This document shows positions 46,381-55,337 of a stretch of DNA of 64,000 bases, in pieces. The translations under genes and the position numbers were made by a program. The notes below the pieces were generated by a model. It ran no database searches and was not told the origin of the DNA. It worked only from the letters and a program-made list of their open reading frames with translations. The stretch's first letter is position 1. Each line of letters begins with the position of its first letter. Source of the stretch: Casp-alpha2 sp036337015. Lineage in GTDB: Bacteria > Pseudomonadota > Alphaproteobacteria > Rhodospirillales > Casp-alpha2. The DNA is taken from NCBI GenBank assembly GCA_036337015.1, contig JAYZEZ010000007.1, positions 248,001-312,000 of the forward strand, read 5' to 3'.

Positions 46381-47193
46381 ATGATTCAAAATGGACAATT
46401 AATGTCTGGAAAGAAGGGCTTGATCATGGGCGTCGCAAATGATCGTTCAATAGCGTGGGGTATTGCTAGAGCGATTTACGACCAAGGGGCTGAACTTGCT
46501 TTTACCTATCAAGGAGATGCCTTAAAAAAACGAGTGGAGCCACTAGCAGATTCCGTTAATTCTGATTTTGTTGTTCCGTGCGATGTCACAAATTCCGATT
46601 CAATTGATAAAGTTTTTTATGAGGTTGGAAACCGCTGGAAAAAATTAGATTTCTTAGTCCATGCCATTGCTTTTTCTGACAAAGACGAATTAAAGGGACA
46701 ATATATAGATACTTCTCCCGAAAATTTTGCAGCTACAATGAATATTTCCTGCTATTCATTCACAGCAATTTGTCAACGTGCCAGGACCCTTATGACTAAT
46801 GGAGGATCTCTATTAACCTTAACCTATTTTGGTGCTGAACGAGTAATGCCTCATTACAATGTCATGGGTGTAGCAAAGGCCGCACTAGAAACAAGTGTGC
46901 GCTATATGGCTGAAGATCTTGGGAAAGAGAATATTCGTGTTAATGCCATTTCTGCAGGACCAATGAAAACTCTCGCAGCATCAGGTATTGGTGATTTTAG
47001 GTATATTCTTAAGTGGAATGAATACAATTCTCCATTACGCCGCAACGTAAATCAAAACGATATAGGAGGTGCAGGGGTATACTTGCTTTCTAGCTTATCA
47101 AGTGGTGTAACTGGTGAAACACATCACGTTGATTGTGGCTACAATATAGTAGGCATGAAAGCTATTGATGCCCCTGATATTTCAGTCTCCTAG
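46381..47193 (+). CDS. fabI: Enoyl-ACP reductase FabI
   Basis: Last step of the type II fatty acid elongation cycle, NADH-dependent. The FabI nucleotide site GVANDRSIAWGIA and catalytic Tyr-x6-Tyr-type region (LTYFGAERVMPHYNVMGVAKAALE) are intact. An upstream GTG at 46276 extends the frame by 35 residues unlike the family. The Met at 46381 (MIQNGQLMSGKKG) gives 270 residues, within the family's usual range. Confidence 0.95.
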   Translation: MIQNGQLMSGKKGLIMGVANDRSIAWGIARAIYDQGAELAFTYQGDALKKRVEPLADSVNSDFVVPCDVTNSDSIDKVFYEVGNRWKKLDFLVHAIAFSDKDELKGQYIDTSPENFAATMNISCYSFTAICQRARTLMTNGGSLLTLTYFGAERVMPHYNVMGVAKAALETSVRYMAEDLGKENIRVNAISAGPMKTLAASGIGDFRYILKWNEYNSPLRRNVNQNDIGGAGVYLLSSLSSGVTGETHHVDCGYNIVGMKAIDAPDISVS

Positions 47194-47228
47194 CCTTCTC
47201 TATCTGCCTCCGTTATAATGGCCTGGTA

Positions 47229-48299
47229 ATGAGTATAAATACGTTTGGAAAAATATTTCGTTTCACCACTTTCGGTGAAAGCCATGGGCCGTCCATTGGT
47301 TGCGTTATAGATGGCGTGCCTCCAGGCATGCACTTAACTGAAACCGATATACAATTGCATTTGAACAAGCGAAGGCCTGGTCAAAATAAATATACCACCC
47401 AACGAAAAGAAACAGATGCTGTAAAAATCCTGTCAGGGATATTTGAAGGTATCACTACAGGCGCACCAATTGGGCTTGATATAAAAAATGAGGATACGCG
47501 ATCAAAAGATTATGAAAAAATCAAGGATCAATTTAGACCGGGTCATGCTGATTTCACATATTACCAGAAATATGGTGTCCGCGATTATCGTGGAGGAGGA
47601 AGATCTTCCGCCCGTGAAACTGCATTGAGAGTTGCGGCTGGGGCAGTTGCTCGTAAAATTCTTGGTGAAAAAGTTAAAATTCGAGGCGCTCTGGTTAAAA
47701 TGGGAAACGACACTATTGATCGAGCGAATTGGAGTTGGGAGGAAATTGAGAAGAATCCTTTTTTTTCTCCTGACCCAAAAGCGGTACCAAAATTTGAATC
47801 GCTTATGAAAAAAACCCGAAAAAAAGGCTCATCTATTGGGGCAATTATCGAAATCGTTGCTAGTGGAATTCCGCCTGGTTTAGGGGCACCTATCTATGGC
47901 AAACTAGATGCAGATTTAGCTGGAGCTTTGATGGGGATCCCCGCTGTTAAGGGTGTAGAAATTGGTGCTGGATTTAATGCTGCAGAATTAACCGGTGAAG
48001 AAAATGCTGACGAAATGCATATGGAAAAAAAATCTATAAAATTTCTTTCTAATAATGCTGGGGGTGTACTTGGTGGAATTTCTACAGGTCAAGATATTGT
48101 AATTAGATTTGCTGTCAAACCAACTAGTTCCATCCTCACACCTAAGCGCACCATCAATACAGCAGGTAAAAATGTAGAAATAAGAACTATAGGCCGTCAT
48201 GACCCTTGTGTGGGAATCCGTGCCGTTCCTATAGGAGAAGCCATGGTCGCATGTGTTCTAGCTGACCACTATTTACTTAACCGGGCTCAGTGTGGATGA
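47229..48299 (+). CDS. aroC: Chorismate synthase
   Basis: Makes chorismate from EPSP using reduced FMN. The signature blocks GESHGPSIGCVIDGVPPG, RRPGQNKYTTQRKE, the HADFTYYQKYG-RDYRGGGRSSARET region and RHDPCVGIRAVPIGEAM are intact. Length (356) fits. Follows fabI by 35 bases, as in other alphaproteobacteria. Downstream is a 258-base AT-rich gap with nothing I can assign. Confidence 0.96.
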   Translation: MSINTFGKIFRFTTFGESHGPSIGCVIDGVPPGMHLTETDIQLHLNKRRPGQNKYTTQRKETDAVKILSGIFEGITTGAPIGLDIKNEDTRSKDYEKIKDQFRPGHADFTYYQKYGVRDYRGGGRSSARETALRVAAGAVARKILGEKVKIRGALVKMGNDTIDRANWSWEEIEKNPFFSPDPKAVPKFESLMKKTRKKGSSIGAIIEIVASGIPPGLGAPIYGKLDADLAGALMGIPAVKGVEIGAGFNAAELTGEENADEMHMEKKSIKFLSNNAGGVLGGISTGQDIVIRFAVKPTSSILTPKRTINTAGKNVEIRTIGRHDPCVGIRAVPIGEAMVACVLADHYLLNRAQCG

Positions 48300-48557
48300 A
48301 TTTAATTTAAATTTAAACTTAAGACCTGTATAAAAAGCTTATATGTTCTGTAATTATCCCCATCCAGAAACATAAAAATCATATTTCATAAAATGGTCTT
48401 TTTCTTCAATCACAAATTATATTATCATTTTTTATTATAGATACTATAAGTTTATATTATTTTTAATTCATTATTAAAAATAATATTAATAACGCCTAAA
48501 TTAACCAAAATTAGATTTATATAAATAAAAAGTCTTAACAATCATAGCAATTACTTT

Positions 48558-48902
48558 ATGAACCAAGTTAAAGAAATTAGTCCAACAACTGCATATGAGC
48601 TAGCTTCAAACGAAGAAGCAATACTAATTGATGTACGCGAACAAAATGAATTGTACGAATCTAAAATCGAAAATGCTATTCATATCCCTATATCATTGTT
48701 TGATTCATCATTGATACCACAAGAAAAAAACAAAAAGATCGTCTTTTTATGCGCTGTTGGAATCCGATCGCATCAAGTTTCTGAGTATCTCATTTCTCAA
48801 GGTATTGTTGAAGAAGCGTATAATTTAACAGGCGGCATATCTGCTTGGATTCAAGCCGGACTACCGATTCAAAAAAATTACGAAATTACGCAATCAAGAT
48901 AA
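48558..48902 (+). CDS. Single-domain rhodanese
   Basis: A 114-residue rhodanese with the catalytic Cys in LCAVGIRS, the start block LIDVREQNELYESKIENAIHIP and the end GGISAWIQAGLP. It transfers sulfane sulfur; the partner is unknown. Convergent with tlyA, 12 bases apart. Confidence 0.93.
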   Translation: MNQVKEISPTTAYELASNEEAILIDVREQNELYESKIENAIHIPISLFDSSLIPQEKNKKIVFLCAVGIRSHQVSEYLISQGIVEEAYNLTGGISAWIQAGLPIQKNYEITQSR

Positions 48903-48914
48903 TTCCTTATTTTT

Positions 48915-49658
48915 TCATTTTTCTGCAGCTATTAAAAATTCTTTATTACCGTTTTTCCCCTTTAAAGGACTTTCCGTAACACCAATAACACTCCAACCTT
49001 TTTGAGACCCAATCCAACTTTGCAAACGATTTATCACAGAATTATGCAAGTTCTCGTCTTGAACTATTCCTCCTCGTCCAACATTTTCACGACCCACCTC
49101 AAATTGTGGCTTTATCAATGCAACCACACATGCTTTGCGTGCGGTTAAACTCATCGCTGCAGGTAAAATCACTTCAAGACCAATAAAACTAGCGTCACAA
49201 ACAATCAAATCTATATAATCTGGAACTTGTTCACGGCTAAGATAACGAGCATTAGTTTTGTCTAAAATAGTTACTCTTTCATCTTGGCTTATTTTCCAAG
49301 CCAACTGTCCATAACCGACATCAACAGCAAATATTTTCTTTGCTGCACCATTTAGAAGCACGTCAGAAAATCCGCCCGTTGACGCACCAATATCTAATGC
49401 GACTTTATTCTTCGGATTAATTTTAAAAAACTCTAGACCATGCGCCAACTTAACTCCCCCTCGAGATACCCAAGGGTGATCCGCCCCCTTAACATTAAGA
49501 GATATGTTAATTTTCACATGTTGGCCGGGTTTTTCGAGCTTAATTGAATTAGATGAAACCAGCCCAGCCATGACTATTGCTTGAGCACGGGACTTGTTTT
49601 CTACTAAGCCACGATCAACAAGCAACTGATCAAGACGCTGTTTTTGAGATTTGGACAC
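48915..49658 (-). CDS. tlyA: TlyA-family rRNA 2'-O-methyltransferase
   Basis: An S4-like RNA-binding domain (QRLDQLLVDRGLVENKSRAQAIVMAGLV) precedes an FtsJ-type methyltransferase domain (ALDIGASTGGFSDVLL, then K-D-K-E-like catalytic residues and IKPQFEVGRE). Family members methylate cytidines of 16S and/or 23S rRNA. The start is GTG. It follows dxs by 26 bases, the normal alphaproteobacterial order. Confidence 0.92.
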   Translation of the reverse strand: MSKSQKQRLDQLLVDRGLVENKSRAQAIVMAGLVSSNSIKLEKPGQHVKINISLNVKGADHPWVSRGGVKLAHGLEFFKINPKNKVALDIGASTGGFSDVLLNGAAKKIFAVDVGYGQLAWKISQDERVTILDKTNARYLSREQVPDYIDLIVCDASFIGLEVILPAAMSLTARKACVVALIKPQFEVGRENVGRGGIVQDENLHNSVINRLQSWIGSQKGWSVIGVTESPLKGKNGNKEFLIAAEK

Positions 49659-49684
49659 AGTCCTCTATCTATATTAATTAGCTC

Positions 49685-51619
49685 TCATGCTAATTTTGTG
49701 ATCAAAGCTGGATCATCCTCAACACTTCGACCCAGTGCGGTTAATACATTTGCTACAATATTCTTAGCCTGCAACCCTGCGATTTCATATTGAATTTCGG
49801 GTTTATTGTGCTCAATGAATCTATCAGGCATTGTCATAGAACGAACTTTCAGGCCTTTATCTAAAAATCCTTTGTTTGCAAGAAATTGAAGAACATGAGC
49901 AGCAAAACCGCCTGCAGAGTTTTCCTCTATTGTCACTAGAACTTCATGTTCAAGAGCCAAGTGACAAATTAACTCTTCATCTAATGGCTTGGCAAACCTT
50001 GCGTCTACAACGGTAGTGAATAGACCCATAGAGTCTAACTCATCAGCTGCCTTCAGAGCTTGGCTTAAACGAGTGCCAAGACTAAGAATTGCTATAGAGC
50101 TTCCCTCACGCAAAATTCGACCACGACCAATTTCCAATAAATCACCTCGAATAGGGAGTTCAATTCCTATGCCTTCTCCACGCGGATAGCGAATTGCAGA
50201 TGGTCCAAAATTAATGGATGCCGCTGTTGCTGTCATATGCATTAATTCCAATTCATCAGCAGCTGCCATTACGACAATACCCGGTATAGTACAAAGGTAG
50301 GACAAATCAAAAGATCCCGCATGCGTACAACCATCAGCACCAACGTAACCAGCTCTATCAATAGCAAACCGTACAGGAAGGCCTTGGATAGCAACATCAT
50401 GAATAATTTGATCATATGCACGTTGAAGGAAAGTCGAATAAATAGTCGCAAAGGGCTTAAAACCCTCACTAGCCAAACCAGCAGAAAAAGTTACAGCATG
50501 CTGTTCAGCTATCCCAACATCAAAGCTACGATCAGGGAATTTTTTTGCAAACTGGTCAAGACCTGTTCCTCCAGGCATAGCTGCTGTTATGGCAATAATT
50601 TTATCATCCAACTCAGCCTCAGAAATCAAAGCACGCGCAAAAACATTTGTATAACTTGGCGCATTAGGTTTTGGCTTTTCTTGTTTGCCAGTAACTATAT
50701 CAAACTTAGATACTCCGTGAAACTTATCTAGGGAGACCTCAGCAGGTTTATATCCATGACCTTTTTCTGTTACACAATGCAATAACACAGGACCACGCTC
50801 TTTATCATCTCTTAAGTTTTTCAACACAGGCAGCAAGTGATCAAGGTTATGCCCATCAACCGGGCCAACATAATAAAAACCTAGCTCTTCGAATAGAGTG
50901 CCGCCAGTAACCATTCCACGAGCGTACTCATCAACCTTGGCCGCTGCTTGACCGATCTGACGTGGAAATTTTTTGGCAACCTCCTTAGCTAAATCTCTAG
51001 CCGAACGGAAAGATTTAGAGGAAATAAGGCGTGATAAATAAGCACTAAGAGCTCCAACTGGTGGAGCAATAGACATATCGTTATCATTTAGAATTACTAT
51101 TAAGCGAGCATCCATAGAGCCTGCATTATTCATGGCTTCATAAGCCATGCCGGCTGTCATAGCTCCATCACCTATAATGGAGATTACATGATTGTTGCCC
51201 CCTGCTAAATCACGTGCGACAGCCATCCCCAAACCAGACGAAATGGATGTTGAGGAATGTCCTGCACCAAAAGGGTCATATTCACTTTCACTTCGATTTG
51301 TAAAGCCTGCAAGCCCCCCACCTTGTCGTAGGGTTAGCATCCGATCCCGTCTTCCAGTTAAGATCTTGTGTGGATAACACTGATGACCAACGTCCCATAT
51401 AATTCGATCTTTTGGCGCATCAAATATATGATGTAGAGCAATAGTAAGCTCTACTACTCCTAAAGAAGCACCAAGATGACCGCCTGTAAAAGACACCGAG
51501 CGCACAGTGTCTTGACGTAATTCAGTCGCTAACTGCTTTAATTGGCGAATATCAAAGTTCTTAATATCCGAGGGCTCTAAAACCTTATCCAAAAGCGGTG
51601 TTGTGTTATCCAAATTCAC
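49685..51619 (-). CDS. dxs: 1-deoxy-D-xylulose-5-phosphate synthase
   Basis: Thiamine-diphosphate enzyme that starts the MEP isoprenoid pathway. ThDP blocks GHLGASLGVVELTIALHHIF and the GDGAMTAGMAYEA motif are present, as is the transketolase pyrimidine part (IAEQHAVTFSAGLA). A GTG at 51619 has GGAG 8 bases upstream and starts VNLDNTTPLLD, which fits the family better than the TTG at 51640. Length is then 644. Confidence 0.95.
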   Translation of the reverse strand: MNLDNTTPLLDKVLEPSDIKNFDIRQLKQLATELRQDTVRSVSFTGGHLGASLGVVELTIALHHIFDAPKDRIIWDVGHQCYPHKILTGRRDRMLTLRQGGGLAGFTNRSESEYDPFGAGHSSTSISSGLGMAVARDLAGGNNHVISIIGDGAMTAGMAYEAMNNAGSMDARLIVILNDNDMSIAPPVGALSAYLSRLISSKSFRSARDLAKEVAKKFPRQIGQAAAKVDEYARGMVTGGTLFEELGFYYVGPVDGHNLDHLLPVLKNLRDDKERGPVLLHCVTEKGHGYKPAEVSLDKFHGVSKFDIVTGKQEKPKPNAPSYTNVFARALISEAELDDKIIAITAAMPGGTGLDQFAKKFPDRSFDVGIAEQHAVTFSAGLASEGFKPFATIYSTFLQRAYDQIIHDVAIQGLPVRFAIDRAGYVGADGCTHAGSFDLSYLCTIPGIVVMAAADELELMHMTATAASINFGPSAIRYPRGEGIGIELPIRGDLLEIGRGRILREGSSIAILSLGTRLSQALKAADELDSMGLFTTVVDARFAKPLDEELICHLALEHEVLVTIEENSAGGFAAHVLQFLANKGFLDKGLKVRSMTMPDRFIEHNKPEIQYEIAGLQAKNIVANVLTALGRSVEDDPALITKLA

Positions 51620-51690
51620 TATCTTCACTCCACAAAACAATACTCAAGCAAATTATATGCATCACAACGTCCAAAAAAGAAATGTATTTT

Positions 51691-52614
51691 TTAAGTAGTT
51701 CTAGATACTACAAAATTTGCCAGATCTCTCAGCAATGCGCCACGTTCGTCAAAGACATCAAGATGTGATGCTGCCTGTTGAGCCAAAAGTTGGGCTTGCT
51801 CACGTGCTCTCTTAACGCCCAAAAGCGAGACAAAAGTCGCCTTTCCAGCAGCAGCATCTTTCCCTATTTTTTTACCAATCTCTTCTTCACTGCCCTCAAC
51901 ATCTAATAAATCATCGGCAATTTGAAACGCCAACCCAATATCATGAGCATATGCATGGAGGACATTACGAGCGCTTTTTGAAGCTTTTCCAAGAATAGCA
52001 CCAACTTGACAAGAAACCGCTATCAAAGCTCCGGTTTTCATACGCTGCAATCGTGTAACCTCGGGCATATTCAATGTGTTGCGTTCAGCAACTAAATCAA
52101 GCATTTGCCCGCCAACCATACCAGATTCCCCAGATGCTCTTGCTAACGCAAACACTAATTCAGATCGGATAGTCGCATTATCATGAGTTTTTTCATTTGA
52201 AACAACTTCAAAAGCTTTAGTCAAAAGAGCATCTCCAGCAAGAATAGCTGTCGCTTCATCAAATTTTATATGGCAAGTTGGTTGTCCTCGCCGTAAATCA
52301 TCATCATCCATGGCTGGAAGGTCGTCATGTATAAGTGAATAGCAGTGGATCATTTCTACAGCAGCAGCAACTCTTAAGGCTGAAGTCTTATCGACATTAA
52401 AAAGTTCAGAAGATGCGGTTACCATAAATGATCGAATGCGCTTTCCACCACTTAAAGCCGTATATCGCATTGCATCTACGACACGACTTTCCGGTCCATC
52501 CGTCAATTCCAGCAAGTTGTCTAGAAGATCATTGACCGACTTGGCATTCTCACCAAGGGCTGTTTCCAAACTTGCCAAATTAATTTTCCACGGGTTCTGT
52601 ATCGATTTCACCAT
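51691..52614 (-). CDS. ispA: Farnesyl/geranyl diphosphate synthase (polyprenyl synthetase)
   Basis: The first Asp-rich motif DDLPAMDDDDLRRGQPTCH and the second DDLLD are intact; the GGKRIRS block precedes them. Builds C10 to C15 prenyl diphosphates from the MEP pathway products. The ATG at 52614 overlaps xseB by 35 bases. A TTG at 52578, right after the xseB stop, is an alternative start that would remove 12 residues. Confidence 0.93.
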   Translation of the reverse strand: MVKSIQNPWKINLASLETALGENAKSVNDLLDNLLELTDGPESRVVDAMRYTALSGGKRIRSFMVTASSELFNVDKTSALRVAAAVEMIHCYSLIHDDLPAMDDDDLRRGQPTCHIKFDEATAILAGDALLTKAFEVVSNEKTHDNATIRSELVFALARASGESGMVGGQMLDLVAERNTLNMPEVTRLQRMKTGALIAVSCQVGAILGKASKSARNVLHAYAHDIGLAFQIADDLLDVEGSEEEIGKKIGKDAAAGKATFVSLLGVKRAREQAQLLAQQAASHLDVFDERGALLRDLANFVVSRTT

Positions 52615-52828
52615 TAGAGCCAAGAACGATTTTATCAATACGAAGCTGAGCATCCTTGAGCTTAGACTCGCAATGAAGCTTCAACTGCGCGCCACGAGTG
52701 TACGCATCAATAGCTTCATCAAGTTTAACCTCTCCCGATTCCAATTTCTGGACAATTCCTTCCATCTCTTCAAGCGCAACTTCAAAGGTCATCTTGAGTA
52801 TATCAGCGGGAATTGTTTTTTCAGACAT
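52580..52828 (-). CDS. xseB: Exonuclease VII small subunit
   Basis: An 82-residue helical protein with the family block FEVALEEMEGIVQKLESGEVKLDEAIDAYTRGAQLKLHCESKL. It binds XseA in the single-strand DNA exonuclease VII complex. The xseA gene is not adjacent. Translationally overlapped with ispA, as in many proteobacteria. Confidence 0.95.
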   Translation of the reverse strand: MSEKTIPADILKMTFEVALEEMEGIVQKLESGEVKLDEAIDAYTRGAQLKLHCESKLKDAQLRIDKIVLGSNGEIDTEPVEN

Positions 52829-52901
52829 TAAATTTCCTTAATGAAAACATCTACTTTAAGTTTGCTATTAATTTGAAGCAAAGCGCACAGATAAAGACAA
52901 A

Positions 52902-53831
52902 TTAGAATTGCATCAATGCACGAACATGAGCCTGACTACTCTCTTTTAAAGCATCCAAATCATAGCCACCCTCAAGCAAGGATACCACATTACCGCCACA
53001 ATAGTTAGTAGCAATAGATAATAATTCGCCAGTTACCCAAAAATAATCGTCAGATTTTAAATTTATTTGAGCAAGCGGATCACGTTCATGTGCATCAAAA
53101 CCAGCTGAAATCAACAATAATTCTGGTTCAAAAGCTTTTAAAGCTGGAAAAATATCGTTCTCGTAACCTGTACGGAAAGATCTGCTACCTTCACCTGGAG
53201 ACATAGGAAAATTACAAATATTGTTATAATTTCCACACTCTTCAACAGACCCTGTTCCTGGGTAAGCCGGAAACTGATGACTTGATGCATAAAACATTCC
53301 AGGATTGTCTTCTAAAGAATGTTGTGTCCCATTGCCATGATGAACATCAAAGTCAACGACCGCAACCCGATTAAGCCCATGTTTCCTTCGTGCATATTTT
53401 GCTCCTATTGCAATTGAATTAAACAAACAAAAACCCATAGCCCTATTTGATTCGGCATGATGGCCTGGCGGACGAACAGCACAAAAGGCATTATCTGCCT
53501 CATCACCTAGGACTTTATCAATAGCATCACAAACGGCACCTGCAGAACGCATTGTAGATTCACCCGAAGATGGCGACATAGAAGTATCTGGATCAAGATG
53601 GATTCTGCCTTCTGAGGGTATATTATCTAAGATTCTAGAAACATATGATGCCTGATGATTTTGTTTGATTTCGTCAATTTCGATAAGTGGCGCTTCAATT
53701 TGTTGAAGGTCATCGAACTCCCCCATTGACAGACCTGCCATAACAGATCGTAATCTATCAGGACATTCCGGATGGCTATTTCCAGGATCATGCTCGATGC
53801 AAACAGGGTGCGTATATAAAAATGTCGTCAT
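52902..53831 (-). CDS. Histone deacetylase-family (class II) zinc amidohydrolase
   Basis: Zinc ligands and catalytic histidines are visible: RPPGHHAE, DFDVHHGNGTQ and SAGFDAHERDPLA. Bacterial members deacetylate acetyl-polyamines or other small amides; the substrate cannot be read here. Length (309) is normal. It lies upstream of xseB as in related genomes, and 6 bases separate it from the WD40-cytochrome gene before it. Confidence 0.92.
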   Translation of the reverse strand: MTTFLYTHPVCIEHDPGNSHPECPDRLRSVMAGLSMGEFDDLQQIEAPLIEIDEIKQNHQASYVSRILDNIPSEGRIHLDPDTSMSPSSGESTMRSAGAVCDAIDKVLGDEADNAFCAVRPPGHHAESNRAMGFCLFNSIAIGAKYARRKHGLNRVAVVDFDVHHGNGTQHSLEDNPGMFYASSHQFPAYPGTGSVEECGNYNNICNFPMSPGEGSRSFRTGYENDIFPALKAFEPELLLISAGFDAHERDPLAQINLKSDDYFWVTGELLSIATNYCGGNVVSLLEGGYDLDALKESSQAHVRALMQF

Positions 53832-53837
53832 TAAACT

Positions 53838-55151
53838 TCATTTATCCTCAGTAATTTTTTTTAGATATTCAACTAATTGAATCAACTGTTTAGCGTTAGA
53901 TACTTTTTGAATAGGCATTTTAGTCCCAGGTAAAAATTTATCTGGACCTTGATCAAATAACTGAAAAAGGGTCTCCTCATTCCACGTAAAACTGACCCCT
54001 GTTAAGGCGTCAGAATAATTGTACCCTTCAACAGAGCCAGCAGCACGCCCAAATAATCCAGCCAGATGGGGACCTGAACGATTAACAACTTCTGGATTAA
54101 GCGAATGGCAACGAGCACATTTTTTGTATAAACTCGCACCCGGATGACTGCTATCCAACCACGGCTTTTGTTCTGCTCTGTCAAGTGCAGGAATGCCAAT
54201 TCGATCGCCACTGTTCAAATGCCAAACACGGATTGAATCATCAGAACTTGCAGTCAAGGCAAAGCGGCCATCTGGTGTATATTTTAGCGCCCAAATAAGC
54301 GCATCATGTGCATTGATTAATTTTATTAATGTGCCCTTATCCAAATCCCATTGAAAAAGGGTACCTTTTCGTCCCGCGGATATTGCAGTTTTTGCATCAG
54401 GCGAAAAAGCTGTAGCAAATATCTGAGCTTCGTGTTTTCTAAAAGTGTGGATTTCCTCCATTTTAATCAAGTCCCAAAGACGCAATGATTTATCTATACT
54501 TGCAGATAGCAGACGCCTTCCGTCTGATGATATGCTAAGGCCAGTAATTCCCATGATATGCCCTTCGATCAATCCTTGAGAATAGCCAGTTTTGATGTCC
54601 CAAATTTGAATTTTTCCGTCATGACCTCCGGCAATAATTAAGTTTTCTCCATTAGCAAAGGCAACTGTATTAACAGGAGACGTATGTTTAAAAATGCGAA
54701 GAGTTTTCCCGGAGGTTAAATCCCAAAGTCGCAAGGTTTTGTCCCAACTTCCTGTTATTGCAAGTTTACCATTGTTAGAAGTTGCCACTCCCATAACCTT
54801 ATGGTTATGACCTTGAAGCAGCTTCAAAGGCTTAAAAGTTTTCAGGTCCCATAAAATCGCCGTTTTATCATCGCTAGTTGTTAAGGCACGGTTACCATCT
54901 CCAACAAACGCAACACTATTAACAGGACCATTGTGTGCATCAAGTACCGCAATTTCAGTTTGATCAGAAAAGTTCCAAAGCCTTGCTGTAAAATCAAAAC
55001 TACCGCTTAAAACTTGACGACCATTTGGTGATACATCCAAAGCTCGAACCATTCCACCATGACCAGACATATCTGCAAATACTGCGGCATTGCAAAATGA
55101 AATCAAACAAGTCAAATTGCAAATTACTAATAAAATTTTTAAATTTTGAAT
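53838..55151 (-). CDS. WD40 propeller fused to cytochrome c
   Basis: Seven WD40 repeats (each ending like ARLWNF, AILWDL, LRLWDL, IQIWDI) make a full beta propeller. A mono-haem cytochrome c domain follows with CARCH and the distal ligand motif GTKMP. The shortest frame starts at a TTG (55115), giving a poor signal peptide. An ATT at 55151 with GGAGG 6 bases upstream extends the N-terminus into a good Sec signal (KILLVICNLTCLISFCNAAVFA). The extended start is an inference. Probable periplasmic electron carrier or sensor. Confidence 0.82.
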   Translation of the reverse strand: MQNLKILLVICNLTCLISFCNAAVFADMSGHGGMVRALDVSPNGRQVLSGSFDFTARLWNFSDQTEIAVLDAHNGPVNSVAFVGDGNRALTTSDDKTAILWDLKTFKPLKLLQGHNHKVMGVATSNNGKLAITGSWDKTLRLWDLTSGKTLRIFKHTSPVNTVAFANGENLIIAGGHDGKIQIWDIKTGYSQGLIEGHIMGITGLSISSDGRRLLSASIDKSLRLWDLIKMEEIHTFRKHEAQIFATAFSPDAKTAISAGRKGTLFQWDLDKGTLIKLINAHDALIWALKYTPDGRFALTASSDDSIRVWHLNSGDRIGIPALDRAEQKPWLDSSHPGASLYKKCARCHSLNPEVVNRSGPHLAGLFGRAAGSVEGYNYSDALTGVSFTWNEETLFQLFDQGPDKFLPGTKMPIQKVSNAKQLIQLVEYLKKITEDK

Positions 55152-55232
55152 TTTATCCCTCCCTGACGCCAGACATTTTATCTGTGAATTTGTTACAAAA
55201 AAAACCTAATCATTAGCCAAGGCTGTTTTTTT

Positions 55233-55259
55233 TTGACAGTCTAGTCTAGTTTGTATTCA
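55233..55259 (+). promoter_or_regulatory. Possible promoter of the RND efflux operon
   Basis: TTGACA (55233-55238) and TATTCA (55254-55259) are 15 bases apart. A short direct repeat of GTCTAGTCTAGT lies between them and could be an operator. Spacing is below optimum, so the call is weak. Confidence 0.3.
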
Positions 55260-55337
55260 GTCCATTTCCTAAAAAAACTAACAAAATAGATCGAACACTA
55301 AGAACAACTAATTTTCAACACCTGAAGGCTTAAAAAA

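Noticed and set aside
48300..48557. Possible small RNA in the AT-rich gap after aroC
   Set aside because: Only simple AT runs are present; no stem, promoter or reading frame stands out.
50321..50731. Open frame of 136 codons opposite to dxs
   Set aside because: It is antisense to a conserved enzyme and its predicted sequence has no family features.
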